DNA of 23,848 nt from RGIG5057 sp964642045 (GTDB lineage: Bacteria; Bacillota; Clostridia; TANB77; CAG-465). The notes under the pieces were generated by a model. The model searched no databases. It saw only the letters and a list, made by a program, of their open reading frames with translations, and was not told the origin of the DNA. This document shows positions 1 to 6,896 of the stretch, piece by piece. The stretch spans positions 1-23,848 of the forward strand of contig CAZXLZ010000014.1 in the NCBI GenBank assembly GCA_964642045.1, in the 5' to 3' direction. The translations under genes and the position numbers were made by a program. How positions within the stretch are numbered: the stretch's first letter is position 1; every line of letters starts with the position of its first letter.

Positions 1-18
1 CGCCTTTGGCTTTCCTGT

Positions 19-39
19 ACCATAGGCATAGCCTATGGT
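19..39. terminator. Perfect hairpin, possible terminator of a gene left of the window
   Basis: ACCATAGGC and GCCTATGGT form a perfect stem with a three-base ATA loop. It is followed on the plus strand by TTTATT, a weak U-tract. It could end a plus-strand gene lying off the left edge. Nothing else is visible in bases 1-50. Confidence 0.4.
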
Positions 40-46
40 TTATTCC

Positions 47-84
47 AATAAAAAAACGGTATAACCTTATGGGGTATACCGTTT
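47..84 (-). terminator. Rho-independent terminator of the 466-residue gene
   Basis: The arms AAACGGTATA and TATACCGTTT (54-63 and 75-84) pair. Two inner G-C pairs extend the stem around a short TTAT loop region. Read on the minus strand, the stem is followed by TTTTTTATT. It lies about 25 bases after the stop codon of the minus-strand gene. Confidence 0.85.
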
Positions 85-109
85 ATGTTTTTTGTCTTAT
101 GAAATAATG

Positions 110-1510
110 TTACATAGAGTCTGTGATAACTTTACTACCAGATAAAGCATAGTTTGTAGGAGTAAGCTCAAGAAGGAATTTTAAATAATTATCAGGAATA
201 TTCTCACTATTAGTAGTTATAATCTCATGTAAAATTTCTTTTGTTACATTACCATGACGCTTTAAGTTATCAAGTTTGATTAAAGCCTCCTCTTTTCCAT
301 ATATTTTTAAAATAGTATAAATTGGTTTTATAAGAAGATCTAAGTTATTATTATCAAACTTAATAGTATGTTTTGGTGAATTGTTTGAAACACTACTAAC
401 AAAGAATTTTAGTGTAAGCATAGCTTTAATTGAATTAGCAATATGCGTACAAAATAGCTCTTTATTTTCAAATCTATCATTGAGGCTAAAAGTTAAAGAT
501 GGATTTAAAGAATGTTTAATGAGATCTAAATTATAATAGGCAGTATCTGAAATCGTAGTTATGTTAGAGCTAACTTCATTTTTTGTGTTAGGATAAAATG
601 CTGAAGATATTGTAATATTTAATTTTTTCATAACATTGCAAAATGAAATTATACCATCTATAACATTTATAATATATGTGCAGTTGTTGTCATACTTGTT
701 ATATTCGAAATTATCAAAGGACTCTATAAAAGTTTTGAGCATGTCATTGATATTTTCGCTGTCATTAGAAATAACAGGAGTTGGCATTCCAAAATCACTA
801 TCTTCATGTAAAAAAATAATTTGAAATAGACTAAAGTCATCAATAGGATTAAAAGTAGGTTTTGTAGATTCAAGTGATGTTAATATCTCATTCATTGAAC
901 TTATATATTTAGCTGCTTCTACTTTTATAGTAGATGGATAATCTTTATCTCTTATTAAAACAGGAACGTCTTCACATTTTTTGAATGAGTTAGAAATACT
1001 AGATATTAATTCTTTTGCATAGCCAATCCACACATCTTTTAAAATTTTTTCTATCATCATAGAAAAAGCAGCACTCTCTACGAATTCAGGTGAAAGACAA
1101 ATACCAACAAAGCTACTAAGTTCAGGAAGATTACTTTTTTCTATTTTTTCTCTTAGATAGTTCTCTATAACTACAAGACTATCACTTCCATATTCTTGTT
1201 GGCACATGCCCTGAGACTTCAAAAGTTCTTCAATATTTTTAAATTCTTCTTCTGAAAAGTTATCATAGATGCTTAAAATAATATCAGATTCTTTATCACT
1301 TTCAATATATTTATAAGCCTGGTTAAGTATAGGGTGGTGTACTGCATTAATTAAATATTTGAGCCACTCTTTTTCAATATAAATCCGATTTTTTGCCATC
1401 TCATAATTTGAGCAAATAGCATTAATTGTATTACTAGCCTCTATAGAGTCACTTAAAATGTAATCCAGAAGCTTTACAGTAGATGAATTATTAATTATTT
1501 TCTTAGACAT
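110..1510 (-). CDS. Hypothetical protein, 466 residues
   Basis: I do not recognise this protein. It is predicted to be soluble: no signal peptide, no membrane segment and no obvious catalytic motif. The composition suggests an all-helical protein rich in Asn, Ser, Ile and Glu, possibly made of helical repeats, with no repeat unit I could define by eye. The start is supported by AAAGGA nine bases upstream of the ATG. The gene is monocistronic: it has its own consensus promoter at 1588-1616 and a strong terminator at 47-84. The leader contains a perfect 21-base palindrome (1546-1566), so a repressor or an RNA hairpin may control it. The existence of the gene is well supported; no function is proposed. 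Confidence 0.85.
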   Translation of the reverse strand: MSKKIINNSSTVKLLDYILSDSIEASNTINAICSNYEMAKNRIYIEKEWLKYLINAVHHPILNQAYKYIESDKESDIILSIYDNFSEEEFKNIEELLKSQGMCQQEYGSDSLVVIENYLREKIEKSNLPELSSFVGICLSPEFVESAAFSMMIEKILKDVWIGYAKELISSISNSFKKCEDVPVLIRDKDYPSTIKVEAAKYISSMNEILTSLESTKPTFNPIDDFSLFQIIFLHEDSDFGMPTPVISNDSENINDMLKTFIESFDNFEYNKYDNNCTYIINVIDGIISFCNVMKKLNITISSAFYPNTKNEVSSNITTISDTAYYNLDLIKHSLNPSLTFSLNDRFENKELFCTHIANSIKAMLTLKFFVSSVSNNSPKHTIKFDNNNLDLLIKPIYTILKIYGKEEALIKLDNLKRHGNVTKEILHEIITTNSENIPDNYLKFLLELTPTNYALSGSKVITDSM

Positions 1511-1545
1511 AAATAAAAATTCCTTTCAAAATTATTTTTTTATTT

Positions 1546-1566
1546 ATCTTAACATTATGTTAAGAT
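1546..1566. promoter_or_regulatory. Perfect 21-base palindrome in the leader of the 466-residue gene
   Basis: ATCTTAACAT and ATGTTAAGAT are exact inverted repeats around a single central T. The site lies just downstream of the predicted start point (about 1581) and upstream of the ribosome site. That suits either a dimeric repressor operator or a leader hairpin. I saw no second copy in the window. Confidence 0.6.
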
Positions 1567-1587
1567 ATGTTACATAAATTATTTTGT

Positions 1588-1616
1588 ATTATATCATAAT
1601 TTATGTGAAATGTAAA
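1588..1616 (-). promoter_or_regulatory. Sigma-A promoter of the 466-residue gene
   Basis: Minus strand: TTTACA (1611-1616), 17-base spacer, TATAAT (1588-1593) with an upstream TG that makes an extended -10. The start point would be near 1581. Confidence 0.75.
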
Positions 1617-1679
1617 TGTTACAAATTAACAAATATATAATTATTTTAAATATCGACAAAAAAATGCAAATATAAGTAG

Positions 1680-1685
1680 TATAAT
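1680..1685 (+). promoter_or_regulatory. TATAAT -10 element immediately before the 88-residue ORF
   Basis: TATAAT ends only eight bases before the ATG at 1694 and there is no Shine-Dalgarno-like sequence, so transcription would begin at or next to the start codon. No good -35 sits 17 bases upstream. TCGACA at 1653-1658 is 21 bases away, too far to be convincing. Confidence 0.5.
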
Positions 1686-1693
1686 ATTTTATT

Positions 1694-1960
1694 ATGAAAG
1701 AAAATAATATTTATAAAAAGCTTATGGAATTTAATGGTAAAAAAATATGTATAGAAGAAAATGGGTGCATCATAGCTAGATTTTGTATAAATGACTTAAC
1801 ATTTAGCAAAGAAAATGACCTGCTTTATTTAAAAGATAGAGCAGGAGAAAACAATATAACGTTAAATACAAATCAAATATACAAAACTGAAATTTTAGAT
1901 AATATGATCCTTATATATTTAGATAATGATATTAATATTAGATTTAGTATAGCTTCTTAA
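1694..1960 (+). CDS. Hypothetical small protein, 88 residues
   Basis: I do not recognise this protein. It is predicted to be cytoplasmic. After a short helical start (MKENNIYKKLMEF) the rest alternates hydrophobic and polar residues, as expected of a beta-rich fold. There are two Cys near the N-terminus and no membrane segment. The gene has no ribosome site, and a TATAAT box ends eight bases before its ATG, so its mRNA is probably leaderless. Its stop codon overlaps the stop of the convergent ribbon-helix-helix gene by four bases, so the two transcripts are complementary at their 3' ends. Codon use matches its neighbours. The ORF is probably real, given the -10 element and the tight convergent packing. 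Confidence 0.65.
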   Translation: MKENNIYKKLMEFNGKKICIEENGCIIARFCINDLTFSKENDLLYLKDRAGENNITLNTNQIYKTEILDNMILIYLDNDINIRFSIAS

Positions 1961-2166
1961 CTAATATGATTACTTGATTTAGTTATACAGCTTTTATCAT
2001 CTTCATGTAAATTTTCTAGACCAAATTCTAAAAGAATAGTTACTACTTTATTGAAAGAAAGATTTTTTTTATTAGCAAGATCCTGTATACTATCTACTAC
2101 ATTCTCAGGTAGTCTAAGAGTCTTTGTTATTCCACTATGGTTTTCAGGTATTTTTAAAGTTTTCAT
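1957..2166 (-). CDS. Ribbon-helix-helix (CopG/Arc-like) DNA-binding protein, 69 residues
   Basis: Residues about 15-53 fit a ribbon-helix-helix fold. A short beta strand (KTLRLPE) is followed by two helices (VVDSIQDLANKKN and SFNKVVTILLEFGLENL). Such proteins bind DNA as dimers and usually repress their own operon. AGGAGG precedes the ATG at good spacing. A 25-base AT-only inverted repeat (2178-2202) lies directly upstream of the ribosome site and is a natural candidate operator. No toxin gene is adjacent in the same direction, so a toxin-antitoxin role is unsupported. It lies downstream of tyrS in the same direction but is separated from it by a terminator. The fold assignment is fairly secure; the target is unknown. 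Confidence 0.75.
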   Translation of the reverse strand: MKTLKIPENHSGITKTLRLPENVVDSIQDLANKKNLSFNKVVTILLEFGLENLHEDDKSCITKSSNHIS

Positions 2167-2177
2167 ATATTCCTCCT

Positions 2178-2202
2178 TTTTATATTATTTTATAATATAA
2201 AA
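2178..2202. promoter_or_regulatory. Inverted repeat upstream of the RHH gene, candidate operator
   Basis: TTTTATATTAT and ATAATATAAAA are exact inverted repeats around three T residues. The repeat abuts the AGGAGG site and probably overlaps the -10 region of the RHH gene. Autoregulation is an inference from the family habit. The site is AT-only, so chance occurrence is not negligible. Confidence 0.4.
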
Positions 2203-2244
2203 TTAAGAAAATATGCACTTATAAGCGATTGCAAAAATGTATAT

Positions 2245-2270
2245 AAAAATAAGGAGTCATGTGACTCCTT
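2245..2270 (-). terminator. Rho-independent terminator of tyrS
   Basis: AAGGAGTCAT/GTGACTCCTT (2251-2270) is a perfect inverted repeat, followed on the minus strand by ATTTTTATAT. It begins six bases after the tyrS stop codon. Confidence 0.85.
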
Positions 2271-2276
2271 AACATT

Positions 2277-3485
2277 TTAATGAAATTTTACTTTTATAAA
2301 TACTTTTTTTCCTTTCTTTAGAATTACAAATTCTTTTGTAATATCTAAGACATAATTTATATCAGTTATTTTTTCATCATCTATTGTTATTCCACCTTGA
2401 GTTATTAAAGTTTTACCTTGACCTTTAGATGTTGTTAGATCACATGATATAAGCACATCTAAAATACCAGCATTATTTTTAGAAACAGTTATTTCAGGCA
2501 TATTTTCAGAAGAGTTTGCATTTTCAAATAATTCTTCTGATGTTTTTTTTGCAATAAGAGCTTCTTCTTCACCATGTATAAGTTTTGTTATTTCAAATGC
2601 AGCTACTTTTTTTGCTTCATTTATATCGCTGCCCTCAAGTGATGCAAGTTTTTTTACTTCAGCCATAGGTAAAAATGTAAGCATTCTTAAAACATTATAC
2701 ACTTCACTGTCTTTTATATTTCTCCAATATTGATAAAAATCATATACTGGTGTCTTTTCTTTTGAAAGCCAAAGAGCACCACTTACAGTTTTACCCATTT
2801 TCTTACCTTCACTATTTAAAAGAAGAGGACATGTTACGCAGTAGCTACCACTTTGATGAAGTTTCCTTATAAGGTCAACGCCAGCTAGCATATTAGACCA
2901 CTGATCATCCCCACCAATTTCAACTTTACAACCATAGTTTTCAAATAGATGTAAAAAATCGTTACTTTGCATAAGCATGTAGTTCATCTCAAAAAATGTA
3001 AGGCCATTTTCCATACGTTGTTTAAAGCATTCGGCAGCAAGCATTTTATTTACATTAAAATGAATACCAATTCTTGATATAAAGTCAATGTAATTTTCAT
3101 TTAAAATCCAGTCTGCGTTATTAACAAGTATAGCTGCATTTTCACCTTCAAATGATACAAAACGACTTACTTGCTCTTTTATTTTTTCCACATTTTTTGC
3201 TATGTCTTCTTTATTTAACATTTTTCTCATATCAGTTTTCCCTGATGGATCACCAATCATAGCTGTTCCACCACCAATTAGGATTATTGGTCTATGTCCA
3301 CATTTTTGGAAGTATGACATCATCATAAGTGGTATAAAGTGCCCTATATGTATGCTATCAGCAGTTGGATCAATTCCAAGATATACTGAGAACTTGTCTT
3401 TATTTGCCATCTCTCTAAATTCTTCCTCAAATGTTATTTGTTTTATTAATTCTCTTTCTTTTAATACATCGTAAATATTTTCCAT
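2277..3485 (-). CDS. tyrS: Tyrosyl-tRNA synthetase
   Basis: TyrS charges tRNA-Tyr with tyrosine through a tyrosyl-adenylate in the cytoplasm. The 402-residue protein has the class I HIGH motif (residues 46-49, after YLGIDPTADSI), a GGDDQWSN tyrosine-site segment and the KMGKT form of the KMSKS loop. At the C-terminus it has an S4 RNA-binding domain (about 335-402). Length and domain order are normal for a bacterial TyrS. The ATG at 3485 is preferred over an in-frame TTG twelve bases upstream, because GGAGG sits six bases before the ATG and overlaps the TTG. A terminator follows directly. The ~200-base upstream region shows no T-box leader, which is notable because many Firmicute tyrS genes have one. 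Confidence 0.97.
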   Translation of the reverse strand: MENIYDVLKERELIKQITFEEEFREMANKDKFSVYLGIDPTADSIHIGHFIPLMMMSYFQKCGHRPIILIGGGTAMIGDPSGKTDMRKMLNKEDIAKNVEKIKEQVSRFVSFEGENAAILVNNADWILNENYIDFISRIGIHFNVNKMLAAECFKQRMENGLTFFEMNYMLMQSNDFLHLFENYGCKVEIGGDDQWSNMLAGVDLIRKLHQSGSYCVTCPLLLNSEGKKMGKTVSGALWLSKEKTPVYDFYQYWRNIKDSEVYNVLRMLTFLPMAEVKKLASLEGSDINEAKKVAAFEITKLIHGEEEALIAKKTSEELFENANSSENMPEITVSKNNAGILDVLISCDLTTSKGQGKTLITQGGITIDDEKITDINYVLDITKEFVILKKGKKVFIKVKFH

Positions 3486-3516
3486 AATATCCTCCAATTG
3501 TAATTTAAGCTTAATT

Positions 3517-3522
3517 AGTATA
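3517..3522 (-). promoter_or_regulatory. Candidate -10 of tyrS
   Basis: TATACT on the minus strand lies about 30 bases before the tyrS start. The -35 region (TTTTAA-like, 17 bases upstream) is poor, so the call is tentative. Confidence 0.3.
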
Positions 3523-3594
3523 TCACATAATTTAAAAAATTAAAAGAGCATCATGCAAAATGAATGTTACTAAACATCAAAGTTTTCATTTTTA

Positions 3595-3623
3595 TTGACA
3601 TTTTATATGTGGTATATTAAAAT
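3595..3623 (+). promoter_or_regulatory. Sigma-A promoter of the 137-residue gene
   Basis: TTGACA (3595-3600), 17-base spacer, TAAAAT (3618-3623). The predicted start near 3630 leaves a leader of about 68 bases. Confidence 0.7.
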
Positions 3624-3697
3624 ATACTTGAAATTATTAAAATAGTTCAAAAAATAATTTTTGAGTAAAAACCAATTAAAATTTTTAGGAGATAAAT

Positions 3698-4111
3698 ATG
3701 GAATACTTAGAATTTAGAAAGGCTTTTATTCGGATAATCTTAGATACTGTAAAGGCTCATGACCAGAATATAGCACTAGGAAAGTATGAAGTTAATATAC
3801 AAAATATGCTTTCGAAATCAAAACCACATATTCATATTTCATATAATGGGGATGATAAATATAATATAGCGGTGCCTTGTGATGATGATGAATTCAATAA
3901 AATAGTTTTTTCTAAAAATTCGGAATTATTTTTTATTAGGGCTATTGGTCTTAGAGTTAAGGATAGTAGAGAAGCATATGCTCTTCATAAAGAAGATGCT
4001 ATAAAAAACGAAGAGTTTCAAAAATTTATTACTGGGTTTATGCATGATGTATTTCCTGAGCGTGAACAGAAAATAAAAAAGTTACTGGAAGTATTTAATA
4101 ATAAAAAATAA
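3698..4111 (+). CDS. Hypothetical protein, 137 residues
   Basis: I do not recognise this protein. It is a soluble alpha/beta protein with no signal peptide or membrane segment. An N-terminal helix (about 4-22) is followed by a strand-rich middle (HIHISYNG, YNIAVPCDDDEF, ELFFIRAIGLRV), then charged C-terminal helices ending in a Lys/Asn-rich tail. The acidic DDDE stretch near residue 67 and His-Ile-His near residue 46 are visible, but I would not read them as a metal site without homologues. The start is supported by TTTAGGAGATA before the ATG. The gene is transcribed alone, with a consensus promoter at 3595-3623 and a strong terminator at 4123-4167. Confidence 0.85.
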   Translation: MEYLEFRKAFIRIILDTVKAHDQNIALGKYEVNIQNMLSKSKPHIHISYNGDDKYNIAVPCDDDEFNKIVFSKNSELFFIRAIGLRVKDSREAYALHKEDAIKNEEFQKFITGFMHDVFPEREQKIKKLLEVFNNKK

Positions 4112-4122
4112 TTAACGTGATT

Positions 4123-4167
4123 CTGCTAAAAAATTACATATAGCTGTGTGATTTTTTAGCAGTTTTT
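4123..4167 (+). terminator. Rho-independent terminator of the 137-residue gene
   Basis: CTGCTAAAAAAT pairs with ATTTTTTAGCAG (ends at 4162), followed by TTTTTG. Confidence 0.9.
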
Positions 4168-4285
4168 GTTTATTAACTAGATAGAAAAATTAAATTATAT
4201 GTACAGTATTTTTGGCTCATTGTTAATAAAATGAGTTTAAGTTACATATGTTAGTAAATAAAAGATATAAAAATATACAAATTTC

Positions 4286-4314
4286 TTGTAATATCTAGTA
4301 AATTATAGTAAAAT
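4286..4314 (+). promoter_or_regulatory. Promoter of the yqeG operon
   Basis: TTGTAA (4286-4291), 17-base spacer, TAAAAT (4309-4314). The same TTGTAA -35 is used before the dnaD-like gene and the HD/EAL gene. Confidence 0.55.
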
Positions 4315-4339
4315 ATTATTATGAAATAGAGGTGAAAAA

Positions 4340-4849
4340 ATGGTAAGAAAACTTTACCCTGATTTTTTTTATGAAAATGTACAAAGTATACCTTATTCTT
4401 TTTTTATAAAAGAAAGAATAAAAGCAGTTATATTTGATATGGATAATACACTCGTCAATTCTAAGTATGAGTATGATAAAGAGGTAAAAGTATGGCTTAA
4501 AGGTCTAAAAAAACAAGGAATAAAAATATGTATACTTAGTAATACATTTAACTATAAAAAAGTAACAAAAATAGGTAAAGAACTTTCAATGCCATTTTTA
4601 TATAGGGCTTTAAAACCTTGGCCATATGGCTTTAAAAAAGCTATTAAACTTTTAGATGAGAAAAAAGAGCATGTAGCTATAATAGGGGATCAGCTATTTA
4701 CAGATGTATATGGAGGAAAAAAATTTGGAATAAAAACAATACTTGTAAGTCCAATAGAAAAACATGAGTCGTGGATAGCTAGAGTAAAAAGGCCAGTAGA
4801 AAGTAGTATTTTAAAAAGATATAGAAAAGATATGATAGAGGGAAGATAA
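4340..4849 (+). CDS. yqeG: YqeG family HAD-IIIA phosphatase
   Basis: This is a haloacid-dehalogenase superfamily phosphatase of the YqeG subfamily. Its physiological substrate is not established. HAD motif I is FDMDNTL (residues 32-38, Asp33 nucleophile and Asp35). Motif II is ILSNTF (about 65-70). The motif III lysine is in ALKPWP (Lys92), and motif IV is GDQLFTDV (116-123, Asp117 and Asp122). All catalytic positions are present, and 169 residues is the normal length. GAGGTG precedes the ATG. It is the first gene of an operon: its stop TAA overlaps the ATG of the prepilin peptidase gene by one base. In other Firmicutes yqeG neighbours yqeH/aroE, so this context is different. Confidence 0.93.
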   Translation: MVRKLYPDFFYENVQSIPYSFFIKERIKAVIFDMDNTLVNSKYEYDKEVKVWLKGLKKQGIKICILSNTFNYKKVTKIGKELSMPFLYRALKPWPYGFKKAIKLLDEKKEHVAIIGDQLFTDVYGGKKFGIKTILVSPIEKHESWIARVKRPVESSILKRYRKDMIEGR

Positions 4850-5580
4850 TGATAGTATTAGAATATATATTTATAGTTATTTTAATGATATTTTTTGGAC
4901 AAGTAGTGAAGCATCTAAATAAAAAAATGCCACCAGTTGTAAGTGAAGAAATAACGTATAAAGAGTTTTTCAAAAGTTTAAAAAGTGATTTTAAGATAGA
5001 TATAAAATATAGCGCTATAATGAGCATATTAGCAGTGCTTATAGTTTATTTTTTAGGATTTAATTTACCAAGCATCTTAAAAATGCTTGCTATTCCTATG
5101 CTCATGATTGTATTTTCAATAGATTATAGGTTTCAGCTTATTCCAGATGAAGCACATGTTTATTTTCTAATTCTTGGTATAATAAATATGGTATTTGATA
5201 TCTCTAATTTTGGTAGTTATATTTTAGGTGCAATAATAGGAGGAGGAATATTTCTACTTATTGCGGGCTTTGCTATAATATTCTTAAAAAAAGAGGGAAT
5301 GGGATTTGGTGATGTGAAGCTTATGGCATCACTTGGCTTTTTATTTGGAGCAAAAAATATTTTGGCTATAACTTTATGTTCATTTTTTATAGGAGCTATA
5401 ATAGGAGCCGCGCTTCTTATCATCAAAAGAAAGGATAAAGAAAGTTATATACCATTTGGACCATTTATAGTAATAGGAGCGATTGTAATAATGTTTTTTG
5501 GAGCAGATAAGATATTTGATATATACATATCTATTTGTATGAATATTAGTAACTTTGTGACAAATATATTTGTAAAATAA
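4849..5580 (+). CDS. Type IV prepilin peptidase (A24 family), lacking the methylase domain
   Basis: This is an integral-membrane aspartic protease that cleaves type IV prepilin or pseudopilin leaders. The two catalytic aspartates are visible: Asp92 in SIDYRFQLIPD and Asp155 in the GFGDVK signature. About six to seven hydrophobic segments span the 243 residues. The N-terminal segment (FGQVVKHLNKK, 16-26) resembles the start of PilD-type enzymes. The two CxxC motifs of the N-methylation domain are absent, replaced by a short charged stretch (32-52), so this is a peptidase-only form. Its start overlaps the yqeG stop, so the two are translationally coupled. No pilin or secretion ATPase gene is in the window, so the substrates are elsewhere. 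Confidence 0.93.
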   Translation: MIVLEYIFIVILMIFFGQVVKHLNKKMPPVVSEEITYKEFFKSLKSDFKIDIKYSAIMSILAVLIVYFLGFNLPSILKMLAIPMLMIVFSIDYRFQLIPDEAHVYFLILGIINMVFDISNFGSYILGAIIGGGIFLLIAGFAIIFLKKEGMGFGDVKLMASLGFLFGAKNILAITLCSFFIGAIIGAALLIIKRKDKESYIPFGPFIVIGAIVIMFFGADKIFDIYISICMNISNFVTNIFVK

Positions 5581-5590
5581 GGAGGATATA

Positions 5591-6838
5591 ATGTTTAAAC
5601 CTGAGCTTTTAGCACCTGCCGGAAGTTTAGAAAAGGCAAAAATAGCATTCATGTATGGTGCAGATGCTGTATATTGTGGAACAAAAAAATTTTCACTAAG
5701 AAGTAGAGTTGATATAGATGAAGATTCACTTGCTGAAGTAATTAATTATGCACATAGCATTAATAAAAAAGTATATGTTGCACTTAATATATACGCAGAA
5801 GATGAATATTATAGAGGCCTTAAAGAGGAAATAAAGAGGCTAGAAGAGCTTAAAGCAGATGCTATAATTGCAAGTGATCCTGGTGTTATTGATTGTATAA
5901 AAGAAGTATCGCCAGACATGGAAATACATATAAGTACGCAGGCAAATGTTGTAAGTCTTCATAGCGCAAATTTTTGGAAAAAATATGGTGCAAAGAGGGT
6001 TATACTTGCAAGAGAGTTAAGCAAAAAGAAAATACAGTACATAATGGATAACAAAGATAAAGATTTAGAAGTTGAGATATTTGTTCATGGAGCAATTTGC
6101 TATGCATATTCAGGTAGATGTTATTTAAGTAAATATTTAGCTGGTAGATGTGCAAATTTAGGTGACTGTGCACAGCCTTGTAGATGGCAGTACAACATTG
6201 TAGCAAGAGAAAAAAATAACCCTGAAAGTGAGATAAATATAGATTATGATGAAAAAGGAACATATCTTTTCTCATCAAAAGATATGTGTTTAATAAATCA
6301 GATTGGTACTTTATTTAATCTTGGAATTGATAGTCTAAAAATAGAAGGAAGACTTAAAACCGAATATTATCTTGCAACTGTAGTCAGAGCATATAGAAGA
6401 GCTATAGATGATTATTATAACTTAAAGTTAAAAGGTGAGGAAGAAAAATTTGATTCTTCTATATATCTATCAGAGCTTAATAAAGTAAAAACAAGAGGAC
6501 TTAGTGAGTTCTATTTTGTGAATGAGGAAAATAACGATATACATGACCTTGATGGAAATAGTGATAATTTAGATTACGAATATGGTGCTAAAGTTGTAAA
6601 AAGGCTAGAAAATAACATATACATATGTGAAATAAAAAATAAATTAACACTCGGAGATAAACTTGAAATCTTAGATGTTTGTAGCTTAGATGAAAAAAGA
6701 TTTGATATAACTGAGCTTTATGATATTAATAGTGATGAGAAAATAGACACTATAAATCCTGGTATTAAGGGTCAGCTAGTAAAAATGTATATTCCATATG
6801 AAGTAAAAGAAGGATTTGTAATTAGAAGGAAAAAATGA
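5591..6838 (+). CDS. Peptidase U32 family protein (TrhP-like tRNA hydroxylation protein)
   Basis: Proteins of this family (YegQ/TrhP, B. subtilis YrrN/YrrO) take part in prephenate-dependent 5-hydroxyuridine formation at tRNA position 34; others are annotated as collagenase-like peptidases. The start PELLAPAGSLEKAKIAFMYG is diagnostic. The U32 signature EIFVHGAICYAYSGRCYLS is intact. The cluster CANLGDCAQPCRW supplies further Cys for a probable Fe-S site. The phrase SLKIEGRLKTEYYLATVVRAYR is also typical. The length of 415 residues matches the long form with a C-terminal beta domain. GGAGG lies six bases before the ATG, and only ten bases separate it from the prepilin peptidase. I favour tRNA modification over proteolysis by family precedent. 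No second U32 copy is nearby. Confidence 0.92.
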   Translation: MFKPELLAPAGSLEKAKIAFMYGADAVYCGTKKFSLRSRVDIDEDSLAEVINYAHSINKKVYVALNIYAEDEYYRGLKEEIKRLEELKADAIIASDPGVIDCIKEVSPDMEIHISTQANVVSLHSANFWKKYGAKRVILARELSKKKIQYIMDNKDKDLEVEIFVHGAICYAYSGRCYLSKYLAGRCANLGDCAQPCRWQYNIVAREKNNPESEINIDYDEKGTYLFSSKDMCLINQIGTLFNLGIDSLKIEGRLKTEYYLATVVRAYRRAIDDYYNLKLKGEEEKFDSSIYLSELNKVKTRGLSEFYFVNEENNDIHDLDGNSDNLDYEYGAKVVKRLENNIYICEIKNKLTLGDKLEILDVCSLDEKRFDITELYDINSDEKIDTINPGIKGQLVKMYIPYEVKEGFVIRRKK

Positions 6839-6844
6839 AAATAG

Positions 6845-6876
6845 GCTACAAATAAATGTATTTGTAGCTTTTGTTT
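6845..6876 (+). terminator. Terminator after the yqeG operon
   Basis: GCTACAAATA pairs with TATTTGTAGC (6845-6854 and 6859-6868), followed by TTTTGTTT. The tcdA ribosome site begins about ten bases later with no room for a promoter, so tcdA may depend on read-through. Confidence 0.7.
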
Positions 6877-6896
6877 AAAAGGAGAGCTTAATTTTT

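Noticed and set aside
636..824. Plus-strand frame opposite the 466-residue gene
   Set aside because: No ribosome site and hydrophobic-biased reverse translation of a well-supported gene; a shadow.
3486..3697. T-box leader expected before tyrS
   Set aside because: The space to the divergent gene is about 200 bases. I found neither the conserved T-box sequence nor a leader terminator/antiterminator pair.
6000..6278. 92-codon minus-strand frame opposite the U32 gene
   Set aside because: It lies entirely inside a conserved coding gene, is His/Leu/Tyr-rich and has no start signals.
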